From the NCBI GenBank assembly GCA_965230225.1, contig CBDDKM010000002.1, forward strand, positions 806,001 through 870,000: a stretch of DNA of 64,000 nucleotides, given 5' to 3'. The notes beneath the pieces are model-generated. The model saw only the letters and a list, made by a program, of their open reading frames with translations, had not been told where the DNA came from and did no database searches. Source of the stretch: CALSMU01 sp965230225 (GTDB lineage Bacteria > Bacteroidota > Bacteroidia > Flavobacteriales_D > Parvicellaceae). Of this stretch, positions 17,715-26,338 are shown one piece after another; position 1 is the stretch's first letter; every line of letters starts with the position of its first letter. Position numbers and translations under genes: made by a program.

Positions 17715-18587
17715 ATGAGACCCACCATCATGGCCACTTTGGCAGTTTTATTACTAGCATTTTTTAGCTGCTCCGAAAGTGAAGAAGAGACAAAGCCTGA
17801 ACTGAACAATGTTGAGAAAAACGCGGTTGATTTAGCTGGTTACCTTGAAATTCAGGATGGAGAGATGAAAATCTTTACCATGCCAGCCCCCCTTCAAATT
17901 ACTACCATATTAAGTTTAAATGGTGTCGATTACGACGATGATTTAGTGGCTCCTCCACCATCAGAAACAGAAATTTCCACTTTTAAAGAAGCTATGTCTT
18001 TAGGGATGCAGATTGTAGATATGGGGTATGAAACAGTTTATGGTCATCATGATAAAAGCTATGAGTTTGTTGCCAGCATTCAGCAAAGTTTAGGGAACTT
18101 GCACATTAATCCACCTATTACTGAAGGGTTTGTTGCTAGATATGAAAACAATAAAGGAAATATAGACTCCTTGTGTGTGATCATTTTGGAAACTTATGAA
18201 GCAGCTCATGGATACTTCGAACGAAATGAACGAGAGGAGCTAGGTTTAGTTATTCTTACTGGAGCTTATATTGAAGGTTTATACATCGCTACACATGCCA
18301 GTTTCCCTCCATCAGAGTTTGAAACTTATAACGAAATGATGATTCAGCAGAAGCTTTTTTTAGGAAATTTTATTCAACTTATGGGGGCTTTTAATGGAGA
18401 CCCTGATTACGATAAGCTATTGCTTCAATTGGTGAAGATAGAAACTGCTATGGAGGGTATAGAGGTGGTATTTAACGAAGACAAGGATAAGCACTTGCTC
18501 AGAAGACCAATTATGGATAACGTAAAAGAAGAATTAAAAGTAGCAGTGACTCAAATTCGAGATGAAATTCTTTCTCAGGTAGAGTAA
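17715..18587 (+). CDS. Lipoprotein of unknown function
   Basis: 290 residues with a type II signal peptide and lipobox LLAFFSC, then an acidic linker (SESEEETKPE). The mature part is helical and shows no domain that I recognise. The acidic residues directly after the lipidated Cys fit surface-exposure signals described for some Bacteroidota lipoproteins (family knowledge; weak here). It lies 30 nt downstream of the LamG-like T9SS gene, likely in one transcript. The 3' end overlaps the convergent dxs gene by 13 nt. Confidence 0.78.
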   Translation: MRPTIMATLAVLLLAFFSCSESEEETKPELNNVEKNAVDLAGYLEIQDGEMKIFTMPAPLQITTILSLNGVDYDDDLVAPPPSETEISTFKEAMSLGMQIVDMGYETVYGHHDKSYEFVASIQQSLGNLHINPPITEGFVARYENNKGNIDSLCVIILETYEAAHGYFERNEREELGLVILTGAYIEGLYIATHASFPPSEFETYNEMMIQQKLFLGNFIQLMGAFNGDPDYDKLLLQLVKIETAMEGIEVVFNEDKDKHLLRRPIMDNVKEELKVAVTQIRDEILSQVE

Positions 18588-20341
18588 GATTGAATTAGCT
18601 TGATGAGCGAATTTTGATCTAACCCAATGGATTGATAAAGTTCTTCTCTAGACCCATGCTCAATGAATTGGTCTGGTATTCCAAGCATTTTTATAGAAGA
18701 AGCATAGTTGTGATCATTCTTAAATTGTAGTACACTACTTCCAAATCCTCCTTGGATTACTCCATCTTCAATGGTGATAATGTGTGCGTAATTTCGGAAT
18801 ATATCATGCAGAAGATCTATGTCTAAAGGTTTGACAAACCTCATGTCGAAGTGTGCACAATTTACTTCTTTATTTACTTCCAATACATTGGAAATTTGAT
18901 TACCAATAGGTCCAAAAGATAAAATAGCTAAACCTTTACCAGATGTAAGTTGCCTTCCTTTTCCAGTTTCAATGTTCTCAAACGAGCCCACTGATTGTAT
19001 AAGGCTCCCCTTCCCTCTTGGGTAACGAATTACCACAGGGCCTGTTGGATTAAGTTGTGCTGAGTACAACATGTTGGCAAACTCCTGCTCATTAAGTGGA
19101 GACATAATGGTTAGGTTGGGTATTCCATTTAGAAATGAAATATCAAACGCTCCATGATGAGTTGACCCATCTGCTCCAACTAATCCTGCTCTGTCTATGC
19201 AAAAGATAACCGGTAAGTTTTGAAGTGCTACATCATGTATCAATTGATCATATCCCCTTTGTAAAAAAGAAGAGTAGATTACGCAGAATGGAAGCTTCCC
19301 ATTGGCTGCTAATCCTGCAGCAAAGGTAACTGCATGTTGTTCCGCAATTCCAACATCGAAAAATCGATCTGGAAATTCATTTTGAAAGTCGTTTAGCGAA
19401 GATCCACTAGTCATGGCTGGAGTAATAGCAACAATGTCTTTGTTTTCTCTTGCCAACTTAACCAATGTTTCACCTAAAATATGTTGGTATTTTTTAGGGT
19501 ATTTCTCTTCCTCAGTTATTTGTTCTCCACTTATAGGGTTAAATTTTCCAGGAGCATGCCACGTGGTTGGATTACCCTGCTCGGCAGCAAAGTACCCTTG
19601 TCCTTTAACTGTTTTTACATGTAGAACCCTAACCCCCGATAGCTGCTGTTGCTCTTTCAGTGCAGGTAATAATTCGTAAAGATTGTTCCCGTCAATTTTG
19701 CCGTAATAGTCAATTCCCAGAGCTTCAAAAAAGTTTTGGTCATATTGCTCAATGGTATTCAAATGTTCCTGTAAAGCTCCCACATTGGGGTCGATCGACA
19801 TTTGATTGTCGTTTACAATGATTAGTGCATTAACCCCTAATGAAGCGGCGTTGTTTAATGCCTCAAATGCCATTCCTCCGGTAAGAGCTCCATCTCCAAT
19901 AACAGCAATATGCTGTTGTTTAAAATCTCCATTAAGCTTGGCTGCTGTAGCCATTCCTAAAATTGCTCCTATAGAAGTAGAGGAGTGCCCAACACCAAAA
20001 GAATCATAAATACTTTCAGACCTTTTCGGAAACCCGGAAAGGCCTTTATATTTTCTAATATTTTCGAATTCTTTATTTCTACCGGTTAGGATTTTATGCG
20101 CATAAGCTTGATGACCAACATCCCATACCAACTTATCTTCTGGTGTGTTAAATACAGAATGTATTCCCACAGCTAATTCCACAGCTCCTAAACTAGCACT
20201 GAAATGTCCTGGGTTTTTAGAGATTACATCAATAATGCGTTCACGTACTTCAGAGCAGACTAATTGTAGCTCTTCTGTCTCCAAATGCCTCAATTCTGAG
20301 GTAGATTTAATCCCTGATATGATTTGGTTCAGCGTTTCCAA
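18575..20341 (-). CDS. dxs: 1-deoxy-D-xylulose-5-phosphate synthase
   Basis: 588 residues. It condenses pyruvate and glyceraldehyde 3-phosphate to DXP, the first step of the MEP isoprenoid pathway, also feeding thiamine and pyridoxal synthesis. NPGHFSAS has the catalytic His at about 46. The thiamine diphosphate motif GDGALTGG is at 149-156 followed by NDNQMSI. The pyrimidine-binding domain carries DVGIAEQHAV, and RAGLVGADGSTHHG follows. The start is a TTG: an in-frame stop lies 18 nt upstream, no upstream ATG exists, and the family N-terminus needs these residues. It is slightly short for the family but complete. No other MEP genes are adjacent. Confidence 0.94.
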   Translation of the reverse strand: METLNQIISGIKSTSELRHLETEELQLVCSEVRERIIDVISKNPGHFSASLGAVELAVGIHSVFNTPEDKLVWDVGHQAYAHKILTGRNKEFENIRKYKGLSGFPKRSESIYDSFGVGHSSTSIGAILGMATAAKLNGDFKQQHIAVIGDGALTGGMAFEALNNAASLGVNALIIVNDNQMSIDPNVGALQEHLNTIEQYDQNFFEALGIDYYGKIDGNNLYELLPALKEQQQLSGVRVLHVKTVKGQGYFAAEQGNPTTWHAPGKFNPISGEQITEEEKYPKKYQHILGETLVKLARENKDIVAITPAMTSGSSLNDFQNEFPDRFFDVGIAEQHAVTFAAGLAANGKLPFCVIYSSFLQRGYDQLIHDVALQNLPVIFCIDRAGLVGADGSTHHGAFDISFLNGIPNLTIMSPLNEQEFANMLYSAQLNPTGPVVIRYPRGKGSLIQSVGSFENIETGKGRQLTSGKGLAILSFGPIGNQISNVLEVNKEVNCAHFDMRFVKPLDIDLLHDIFRNYAHIITIEDGVIQGGFGSSVLQFKNDHNYASSIKMLGIPDQFIEHGSREELYQSIGLDQNSLIKLIQSYST

Positions 20342-20426
20342 GACCGCAAAGATAAGCTAATCCAAGGCATTTCCAATCGAGAAATGGAACTGAAACCTTT
20401 CTTGACTAAATTGAGTATAGAATTTC

Positions 20427-20927
20427 ATGAAAAAACTCTTGTTCCTTTTCCTCCTTACATTAGTTTCTTATTCTGGTAAATCTCAATCTGCTTACGGCGA
20501 TTCTACAGACACTACTGAATTGTATCTCTTTGTTGAAAATGCAAAAGGAGTTTACATAACCGGGCAATTAGCCAATTATTCTTTTTTGGAAGTAGGGTAC
20601 CATAGTACTTCTATGAGCGAAGCTTTTATCGGTTGGGGACATTCAGTTGGAGTAATGTCCAATTTAAACAAGAATATGATAGGAGGAGTTAGAGCTGGGT
20701 TTTGGGTTCAGTTTTTGGCGTTCCATTTCGAAAATTCTTTGGTGTACTACAACAATTTTAATCAGGAACAAAGCTTTCACTGGCAGCCAGAAGTGTCTAT
20801 AGGACATCCGTTGGTTAAAGTGTCTTATGCTTATCAATTACCGATTGTAAACAAAGAGATGTATGGTTTGTCGAGGCATAATGTAAAACTGGTGTTACGC
20901 TTACCACTTGTTACAAAAGGGGAATAA
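20427..20927 (+). CDS. Small outer-membrane beta-barrel-like protein
   Basis: 166 residues with a signal peptide (MKKLLFLFLLTLVSYSGKSQS). The mature part alternates polar and aromatic residues in short strands (GVYITGQLANYSFLEVGYHST, GGVRAGFWVQFLAFHFENSLVYYNNF) and ends in a strand (NVKLVLRLPLV), as in 8-stranded outer-membrane barrels. Function unknown. It is divergent from dxs (85-nt gap) and convergent with the YceI-like lipoprotein gene across a shared bidirectional terminator. Confidence 0.72.
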   Translation: MKKLLFLFLLTLVSYSGKSQSAYGDSTDTTELYLFVENAKGVYITGQLANYSFLEVGYHSTSMSEAFIGWGHSVGVMSNLNKNMIGGVRAGFWVQFLAFHFENSLVYYNNFNQEQSFHWQPEVSIGHPLVKVSYAYQLPIVNKEMYGLSRHNVKLVLRLPLVTKGE

Positions 20928-20960
20928 AAAAAGCCACGACATTTATTGCCATGGCTTTTC
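20927..20960. terminator. Bidirectional terminator between convergent genes
   Basis: Arms AAAAGCCA (20929-20936) and TGGCTTTT (20952-20959) pair perfectly around a 15-nt loop. An A-run precedes and a T-run closes the stem, so it can serve both the plus-strand barrel gene and the minus-strand lipoprotein gene. Confidence 0.7.
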
Positions 20961-20980
20961 AATATAGTATCAATTAAATT

Positions 20981-21661
20981 TTATTGACAGTTTTCTGCAA
21001 TGCTTGCTTTTACAGTAACTTCTACATCTGGCCAAAGTACGCTTTCTCCATCCTCTCCTTTGTGAAGTTCAGAACATACAGCATTTAATGCGTCCAATGC
21101 TCCTTGTGCATCCCAGTCTGGTACATTAACATTCGATTTCATCAAGATTTCACCATTTTCCCAGTTCCATAGGAAATCAACATCATTGGTGTTACCGTTC
21201 ATGGTTAATGAAACAACACACGATCCCTGGTTTTCATGCTCTCCCATTGCAGCAGAACTAACAGTTCCTGTAATTACTTCAGTGTCTGCCATAGTTCCGA
21301 AAAAGCTATCCTTAATTTTTACATCTCTTTCGGCATTGCTGGTATTGGTGCTGGAAACGTACATATTTAGTTGTACTCCAACCAATGCGTTAGCAAGGTC
21401 AGTGGCCTCTGTATTAAATCCTTCTACTGTTACAGAGTCAAACCCTCCTCCTACACCAACTTTTTCGGTTAGTTTGTAAGCTGTCCAGATAACGTTAACC
21501 GAAGAAGCATCTAGTTCGTAATGACAAACTGCTTCTGGAGTTGTAGTTTCAGGTTGGGTTGGAGTTTCTGATTTAGGTTCTTCTTTTTTTTCTTCTTCTC
21601 CACCGCATGCAGAGAAAAGGGTAACACCTCCCAATAGGAAGATCATGAATACTTTTTTCAT
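20981..21661 (-). CDS. YceI-like lipoprotein
   Basis: 226 residues. Lipobox LFSACG, then a Glu/Lys/Pro/Thr-rich linker (residues 20-45). A YceI-type beta-barrel follows from about 46: YELDASSVNVIWTAYKLTEKVGVGGGFDSV, then a conserved-looking core ending in VTVKASIAENC. YceI folds bind isoprenoid-like lipids in periplasm or outer membrane. This copy is anchored by its lipid. Cys near positions 45 and 225 could form a disulfide. It has its own gap upstream (70 nt) and a terminator downstream. Confidence 0.8.
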   Translation of the reverse strand: MKKVFMIFLLGGVTLFSACGGEEEKKEEPKSETPTQPETTTPEAVCHYELDASSVNVIWTAYKLTEKVGVGGGFDSVTVEGFNTEATDLANALVGVQLNMYVSSTNTSNAERDVKIKDSFFGTMADTEVITGTVSSAAMGEHENQGSCVVSLTMNGNTNDVDFLWNWENGEILMKSNVNVPDWDAQGALDALNAVCSELHKGEDGESVLWPDVEVTVKASIAENCQ

Positions 21662-21731
21662 CTTTTTTAAAGTTGTGAGTTACTGCTGACGAATATAACT
21701 GAAAATTATGGCTTACAAAAAACTTCCTTTG

Positions 21732-22877
21732 TCAAGGATTGGTAAGATCAATGATAACTTCGTTTAAGATGATTTCCTGATTGAACAATGCAAAGTATTC
21801 TTCGCTAATTCCTTGTTTTTTAGCGAGCAATACATCCGAAATTTTATACTGCGGCTGCACCACAAAATTATAGAGCTTTATTTGCACAATTTGATGGTCT
21901 TTGTACTGTGGTCTAAGAGATTCTAACGAGAACCGATATTTTAAAATAGCAGAATTGTCAGCTAATATTTTAATAGAATCTTCTACTTCGGTCCAGCCTC
22001 TTCCCAGGCCATTATAGATGGGTTTAGAGTTAGTGGAATCCAGCCAATGTTGCCCATTAGCACTTCTGATTCTTGCTCTGTGAGCTGGGATCATAAAATT
22101 TTGGGTAGTAGGATTGCTGATTTTTAGCTGTACAGTTATTATTTGACCTTTTTCGGTATGCTTAATTACTTCCATGGTTAGGTTGCTAATTGGGTCTACT
22201 CGCATTAGGGATATTAATTCATCAAATACATCCTGTTTTTGGTCAATGTTGAAATCGTATAGCAAACTTTTTATGGTAGGGTCCGAGTAATAGTTTGGGC
22301 TAAGTTGAACCGACGACAAGCTATTGTTAATTTTATAATATTTCCTAAGAATGGTGGATAATAACTCTTTCTTATCCGGATCCTGTACATCGATTAACGT
22401 AAAAGAATTGCTGAACATGTTGTTCTTGTATATTATGGTTCCAAGTTCTGGACTCCAAAGGATATCCAATTGAAAAGCCTGTCGGCCACCTATAAAACCA
22501 TCGTTGTACGAATAATGAAACAGAGAATGTTTAGTACCATTATGAAAAAAATGAGTTTCGAATTCGTTGCAATATCCATTGCCCGATAGGACTAAAAAGT
22601 TATTTTGACTATTACTGTCGCAAGGACGGTGAGGTACGTGCCCAAAGGGAGTTAGTAGCTGCTCCTTTGTTTTTAGAGTGTCTATCCGATTGGTTTTAAT
22701 CACTACCCCTTTTTTCATGTCAAAGTGAGTATCGAATTTTCCTTTTAAGGTGGATGTTCCTTCGTATAGGGAGATCGATCGATATTGGTTGGAGATATAA
22801 GTAACTTGTAGAGTAGAATCGATTGAAAAACTCCAAATAGCAATTACATTGACTAGAATAAGGAATACAGACTTCAT
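21732..22877 (-). CDS. Secreted protein of unknown function
   Basis: 381 residues with a hydrophobic N-terminus (MKSVFLILVNVIAIWSFS) typical of a signal peptide. No domain is recognised. The segment around residues 225-300 (ISNLTMEVIKHTEKGQIITVQLKISNPTTQNFMIPAH) reads as an Ig-like beta sandwich of the kind that describes non-lipid-modified domain additions; this is weak. The C-terminus ends VIDLTNP. The gene is flanked by gaps of 70 and 111 nt and an inverted repeat directly upstream of its start, so it looks independently transcribed. Confidence 0.72.
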   Translation of the reverse strand: MKSVFLILVNVIAIWSFSIDSTLQVTYISNQYRSISLYEGTSTLKGKFDTHFDMKKGVVIKTNRIDTLKTKEQLLTPFGHVPHRPCDSNSQNNFLVLSGNGYCNEFETHFFHNGTKHSLFHYSYNDGFIGGRQAFQLDILWSPELGTIIYKNNMFSNSFTLIDVQDPDKKELLSTILRKYYKINNSLSSVQLSPNYYSDPTIKSLLYDFNIDQKQDVFDELISLMRVDPISNLTMEVIKHTEKGQIITVQLKISNPTTQNFMIPAHRARIRSANGQHWLDSTNSKPIYNGLGRGWTEVEDSIKILADNSAILKYRFSLESLRPQYKDHQIVQIKLYNFVVQPQYKISDVLLAKKQGISEEYFALFNQEIILNEVIIDLTNP

Positions 22878-22881
22878 GTTA

Positions 22882-22898
22882 GCAGATTTAGAATCTGC
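22882..22898. promoter_or_regulatory. Perfect inverted repeat just upstream of the 381-residue gene
   Basis: GCAGATT (22882-22888) and AATCTGC (22892-22898) flank TAG. On the reverse strand this lies 5-21 nt before the ATG at 22877 and right after a TTAGTTTG box (22900-22907). It could be an operator or a leader hairpin. Confidence 0.35.
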
Positions 22899-22988
22899 AA
22901 ACTAATTCATCTTGTAAATAGTAACCAGAAAGAATGGGTCAGTAGGGGTGTTCAATAACTGAGTTCCTTTTTTCGGAGAGTAAACGAA

Positions 22989-23498
22989 TTATTCGAAGTT
23001 AACTAAAACACGGTTTTTCTCTACCGTATCTCCTTTTTCGATGTTAACAGCGCTTACGATACCATCAGATGGAGATTTAAGCATGTTTTCCATTTTCATG
23101 GCTTCCAATACCACCAATGGGTCTCCCACTTTCACCTCATCTCCAATGTTGATTACAACATCCACCACAACACCTGGCATAGGAGCTTTTAATTCATTCA
23201 CCTTCTGAGAAGAGGCAGCATCCATACCCAATGAGTGTAACAAGTCATCATACTTATCACTAAGCTTAATTTCAAAACGATTACCATCAATTTTTAGTAA
23301 GATCACTTTGTTTACCTTATCAATATCTAATAATCGTGCTTCGTGCTTTGTACCATTTCTGGAGATTACAAGGTTGTTTCCATCGCGACTAATGATTTCT
23401 AACTCATAGGCATGCCCGTTGATTTCTCCTTCAAGTGGGTGATGCAATTTTGGTGTAAATGAAATTGAATTGTCGTTAAAAGTCCCTTTAATTTCCAT
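22989..23498 (-). CDS. Biotin carboxyl carrier protein (acyl-CoA carboxylase subunit)
   Basis: 169 residues from the ATG at 23498 (MEIKGTFNDN); an upstream TTG at 23522 is less likely. The N-terminal half is a beta-rich BT-like domain that docks carrier to carboxylase. Residues 103-169 are a biotinyl domain with the canonical LEAMKMENM, the biotinylated Lys at about 135, preceded by APMPGVVVDVVINIGDEVKVGD. It carries carboxyl groups between the carboxylase and carboxyltransferase subunits, in propionyl-CoA or related carboxylases. No catalytic subunit lies next to it, so the partner is encoded elsewhere. Confidence 0.9.
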   Translation of the reverse strand: MEIKGTFNDNSISFTPKLHHPLEGEINGHAYELEIISRDGNNLVISRNGTKHEARLLDIDKVNKVILLKIDGNRFEIKLSDKYDDLLHSLGMDAASSQKVNELKAPMPGVVVDVVINIGDEVKVGDPLVVLEAMKMENMLKSPSDGIVSAVNIEKGDTVEKNRVLVNFE

Positions 23499-23576
23499 TG
23501 TTCTCGAAATTTGAATTACCAAAAGTATAGAAAATCACTCGCTAAACAAACATTTCTGCCAGACATCCATACTTAG

Positions 23577-23607
23577 TTTGAACTTCTGCATGAAATATCC
23601 ATATTTG
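23577..23607 (+). promoter_or_regulatory. Promoter of the M1 aminopeptidase gene
   Basis: TTTG at 23577-23580, a 19-nt spacer and CATATTTG at 23600-23607, one mismatch to TAnnTTTG. The predicted leader to the ATG at 23631 is about 20 nt. Confidence 0.5.
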
Positions 23608-23630
23608 TAGTAATTATAATAATACAACTA

Positions 23631-26291
23631 ATGAACACCAATCGTATTGCTTTATATGCCCTAGTTTTATTAGGCTTTGTTGCATGTAAGCCTAAAAAGC
23701 AAACAGCCACAACCTCTTCAACAGCTCCTCCGGTTGCAGAATCTTTTAAATCTGATTTGCCGGTTACAAGAGCCCATTATAACCCAAGTGAAACCAGAAA
23801 AAATGATATTCTACACACCAAATTAAAGGTAAGTTTTAATTGGATGGAGAGAACAATGGATGGAGAGGCAGAATTAACTGTTAAGCCCTATTTCTATTCA
23901 GTAGACAGCTTAATACTGGATGCAAAAGCAATGGATGTCCATCAGGTGCTGTTAGGAGATGCTAACAGCACAGTTAAATTAGCTTATAAAAATGATAGTC
24001 ATTACCTAAGAATTAAGCTGGATAAGGAGTATAAGAGAAATGAAAACTATCAGGTATACATCAAATACACTGCTAATCCAGAGAAAGTAACACAAGAAGG
24101 AAGTGCAGCAATTTCCAGTGCGAAAGGATTGTATTTTATTAATCACGATGGTTCTGACCCTAAAAAGCATCAGGAAATCTGGACTCAGGGAGAAACGGAA
24201 GCTAGTTCTTGTTGGTTTCCGACGGTAGATTCGCCAAATGAAAAAACAACACAGGAAATTTATATCACGGTAAAAGATAAGTTTACTACTCTTTCCAACG
24301 GTAGCCTAATTAGCTCTAATCAAAATGGAGATGGTACCAGAACGGATTATTGGAAAATGGACCAACCTCATGCTCCATATTTATTTATGATGGCCATTGG
24401 GGAATTTGCTGTGGTTAAAGATTCATGGACCAGAAAAGATGGATCGGTAATGGAGGTAAACTATTACGTAGAAAAGAAATTCGAGCCTCATGCAAAAGCA
24501 ATATTTGGAAAGACACCTAAAATGTTGGGTTATTTTTCGGACTTGTTAGGGGTAGAATACCCATGGCCAAAGTATAGCCAGGTGGTGGTTAGAGATTATG
24601 TTTCTGGTGCCATGGAAAATACTTCAGCCACTATTCATGGAGAGTTTTTGTACCAAACCACCAGAGAGTTAATTGATGGAGGTAATGAGTCGATCATTGC
24701 TCATGAATTATTTCATCACTGGTTTGGAGATTTAGTTACTTGCGAAAGCTGGGCTAATTTGCCATTGAACGAGTCATTTGCAAACTATAGTCAATACCTG
24801 TGGGATGAGTTTGAGTATGGTAGAATGGAGGCAGATATGAATGCCTATAGCGAAATGGAAGGGTACTTCCTATCCGCTCAACAAGGAGGACACGTAGATA
24901 TGATTCGTTATGACTACAAGTCGAAAGAAGACATGTTCGATGGCCATTCATACAACAAAGGTGGTAGAATCTTAAACATGCTAAGAGCCTATGTTGGAGA
25001 CGAAGCATTTTTTGAAGCATTAAACATTTACTTAACTAAGAATAAGTATACTGCTGCCGAAATTTCTCAATTGAGATTGGCATTTGAGGAAGTAACTGGT
25101 GAAGATTTGAACTGGTTTTTTAATCAGTGGTTTTTAGCTAGTGGACATCCTGTAGTTAAAATCTCTCAGGAGTTTGATGAAGCTAATAAGCAGTTAAAAG
25201 TAACCATACTTCAGAAGCAGGATTTCGAAAAATGGCCGCTGTACAAACTTCCGGTTTACATAGATATTTATGTTGGAGGAAAACCAAGAAGAGAGCTGGT
25301 TTGGGTAGATCAGGTAGAAAATACCTTTGAGTTTTCTGTAAGTCAAAAACCGGATTTAGTAAACGTGGATGCGCTAAAAGTGATGCTTTGGAAAAAAACG
25401 GACAAGAAATCACTAGAACAATGGGTTTATCAACTGAATCATGCAGGATTGTGGTTAGATAAAAAGGAAGCTATATCTAAAGTTTCCATCAGTTCGGACC
25501 CAATGGCAGTGGAGGCAATGATCAATGCGTTAAATGATCCATTTTGGAACGTTAAGACCATGGCCATGAATAAGATTAAAGCTGCTTATGTATCTAAACC
25601 AAACGAGGTGAAAGAGAAATTGAAGCAATTGGCTTTAAAAGATTCACATCCGAAGGTTAGAAGTAATGCCATTAAAACACTTAGCAAACTTTGCGAAGAG
25701 GATAAGTCACTTATTTCGTTATATGAGAAAGCTGCCGCCGATTCTTCTTACAGAGTATTGGGAACGGCAATTAACGCCATTGCAGGTTTAGATGCTAACA
25801 AAGGGTTAGAGTTAGCAAGAAAGTATGAAGATGCAGAAAGTGCTGCTGTAAACAACTCTATTGCTGCTATATATGCCGAGAATGGAACAGTAGAGGATCA
25901 CGACTATTTCTTGAAAACGGTTGGGGAATTGAATGGAATGAACAAATTAGGCTTTTTGCAGAGCTATAATACTTATTTGCTAAGACAGACTGATGAAGAG
26001 ATAGATAAGGGCTTAAAAGTGTATAAGAATGTGGTAGAAACAGAAACCATGTGGTTTGTAAAGCTTTCCGGATACAATCTCCTTGCGGGAGTTCAAAATC
26101 ACTACGATAATAAGGCTCGTGAGTTATCTGCTAAGATTGAAAGTTTAAGAACAGAGGGAAGTGAAGGGTTAATTCCTCAACACGAAAAGCAAATGAACTA
26201 TTGCAAAAGTAGAAGTGCTCAAATTGGGAAAACATTGGATGAGTTAAAAGCGAAGGAAACCGATTCTAATGTGAAGAAGTACTTGAGATAA
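23631..26291 (+). CDS. M1 family zinc aminopeptidase, lipoprotein
   Basis: 886 residues. Lipoprotein signal with lipobox LGFVAC. The substrate-recognition motif GAMEN is at 326-330. The zinc site HELFH at 358-362 is followed, exactly 18 residues on, by Glu381 in NESFA. These are all the residues needed for catalysis. The C-terminal third (about 600-880) is a helical repeat region (HEAT/ARM-like: HPKVRSNAIKTLSKL, SSYRVLGTAINAIAGL). It removes N-terminal residues from peptides in the periplasm or at the outer membrane. Single-gene transcript with its own promoter and a strong terminator. Confidence 0.93.
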   Translation: MNTNRIALYALVLLGFVACKPKKQTATTSSTAPPVAESFKSDLPVTRAHYNPSETRKNDILHTKLKVSFNWMERTMDGEAELTVKPYFYSVDSLILDAKAMDVHQVLLGDANSTVKLAYKNDSHYLRIKLDKEYKRNENYQVYIKYTANPEKVTQEGSAAISSAKGLYFINHDGSDPKKHQEIWTQGETEASSCWFPTVDSPNEKTTQEIYITVKDKFTTLSNGSLISSNQNGDGTRTDYWKMDQPHAPYLFMMAIGEFAVVKDSWTRKDGSVMEVNYYVEKKFEPHAKAIFGKTPKMLGYFSDLLGVEYPWPKYSQVVVRDYVSGAMENTSATIHGEFLYQTTRELIDGGNESIIAHELFHHWFGDLVTCESWANLPLNESFANYSQYLWDEFEYGRMEADMNAYSEMEGYFLSAQQGGHVDMIRYDYKSKEDMFDGHSYNKGGRILNMLRAYVGDEAFFEALNIYLTKNKYTAAEISQLRLAFEEVTGEDLNWFFNQWFLASGHPVVKISQEFDEANKQLKVTILQKQDFEKWPLYKLPVYIDIYVGGKPRRELVWVDQVENTFEFSVSQKPDLVNVDALKVMLWKKTDKKSLEQWVYQLNHAGLWLDKKEAISKVSISSDPMAVEAMINALNDPFWNVKTMAMNKIKAAYVSKPNEVKEKLKQLALKDSHPKVRSNAIKTLSKLCEEDKSLISLYEKAAADSSYRVLGTAINAIAGLDANKGLELARKYEDAESAAVNNSIAAIYAENGTVEDHDYFLKTVGELNGMNKLGFLQSYNTYLLRQTDEEIDKGLKVYKNVVETETMWFVKLSGYNLLAGVQNHYDNKARELSAKIESLRTEGSEGLIPQHEKQMNYCKSRSAQIGKTLDELKAKETDSNVKKYLR

Positions 26292-26311
26292 TACAAAAAG
26301 TAAATACTTAT

Positions 26312-26338
26312 AAGGGGAGCTGATCAGCTCCCCTTTTT
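26312..26338. terminator. Strong bidirectional terminator
   Basis: A perfect palindrome with arms GGGGAGCTGA / TCAGCTCCCC (26314-26333), flanked by AA and T5 runs. It lies between the M1 peptidase stop and the convergent T9SS gene, whose stop codon (26337) is at its edge. Confidence 0.9.
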
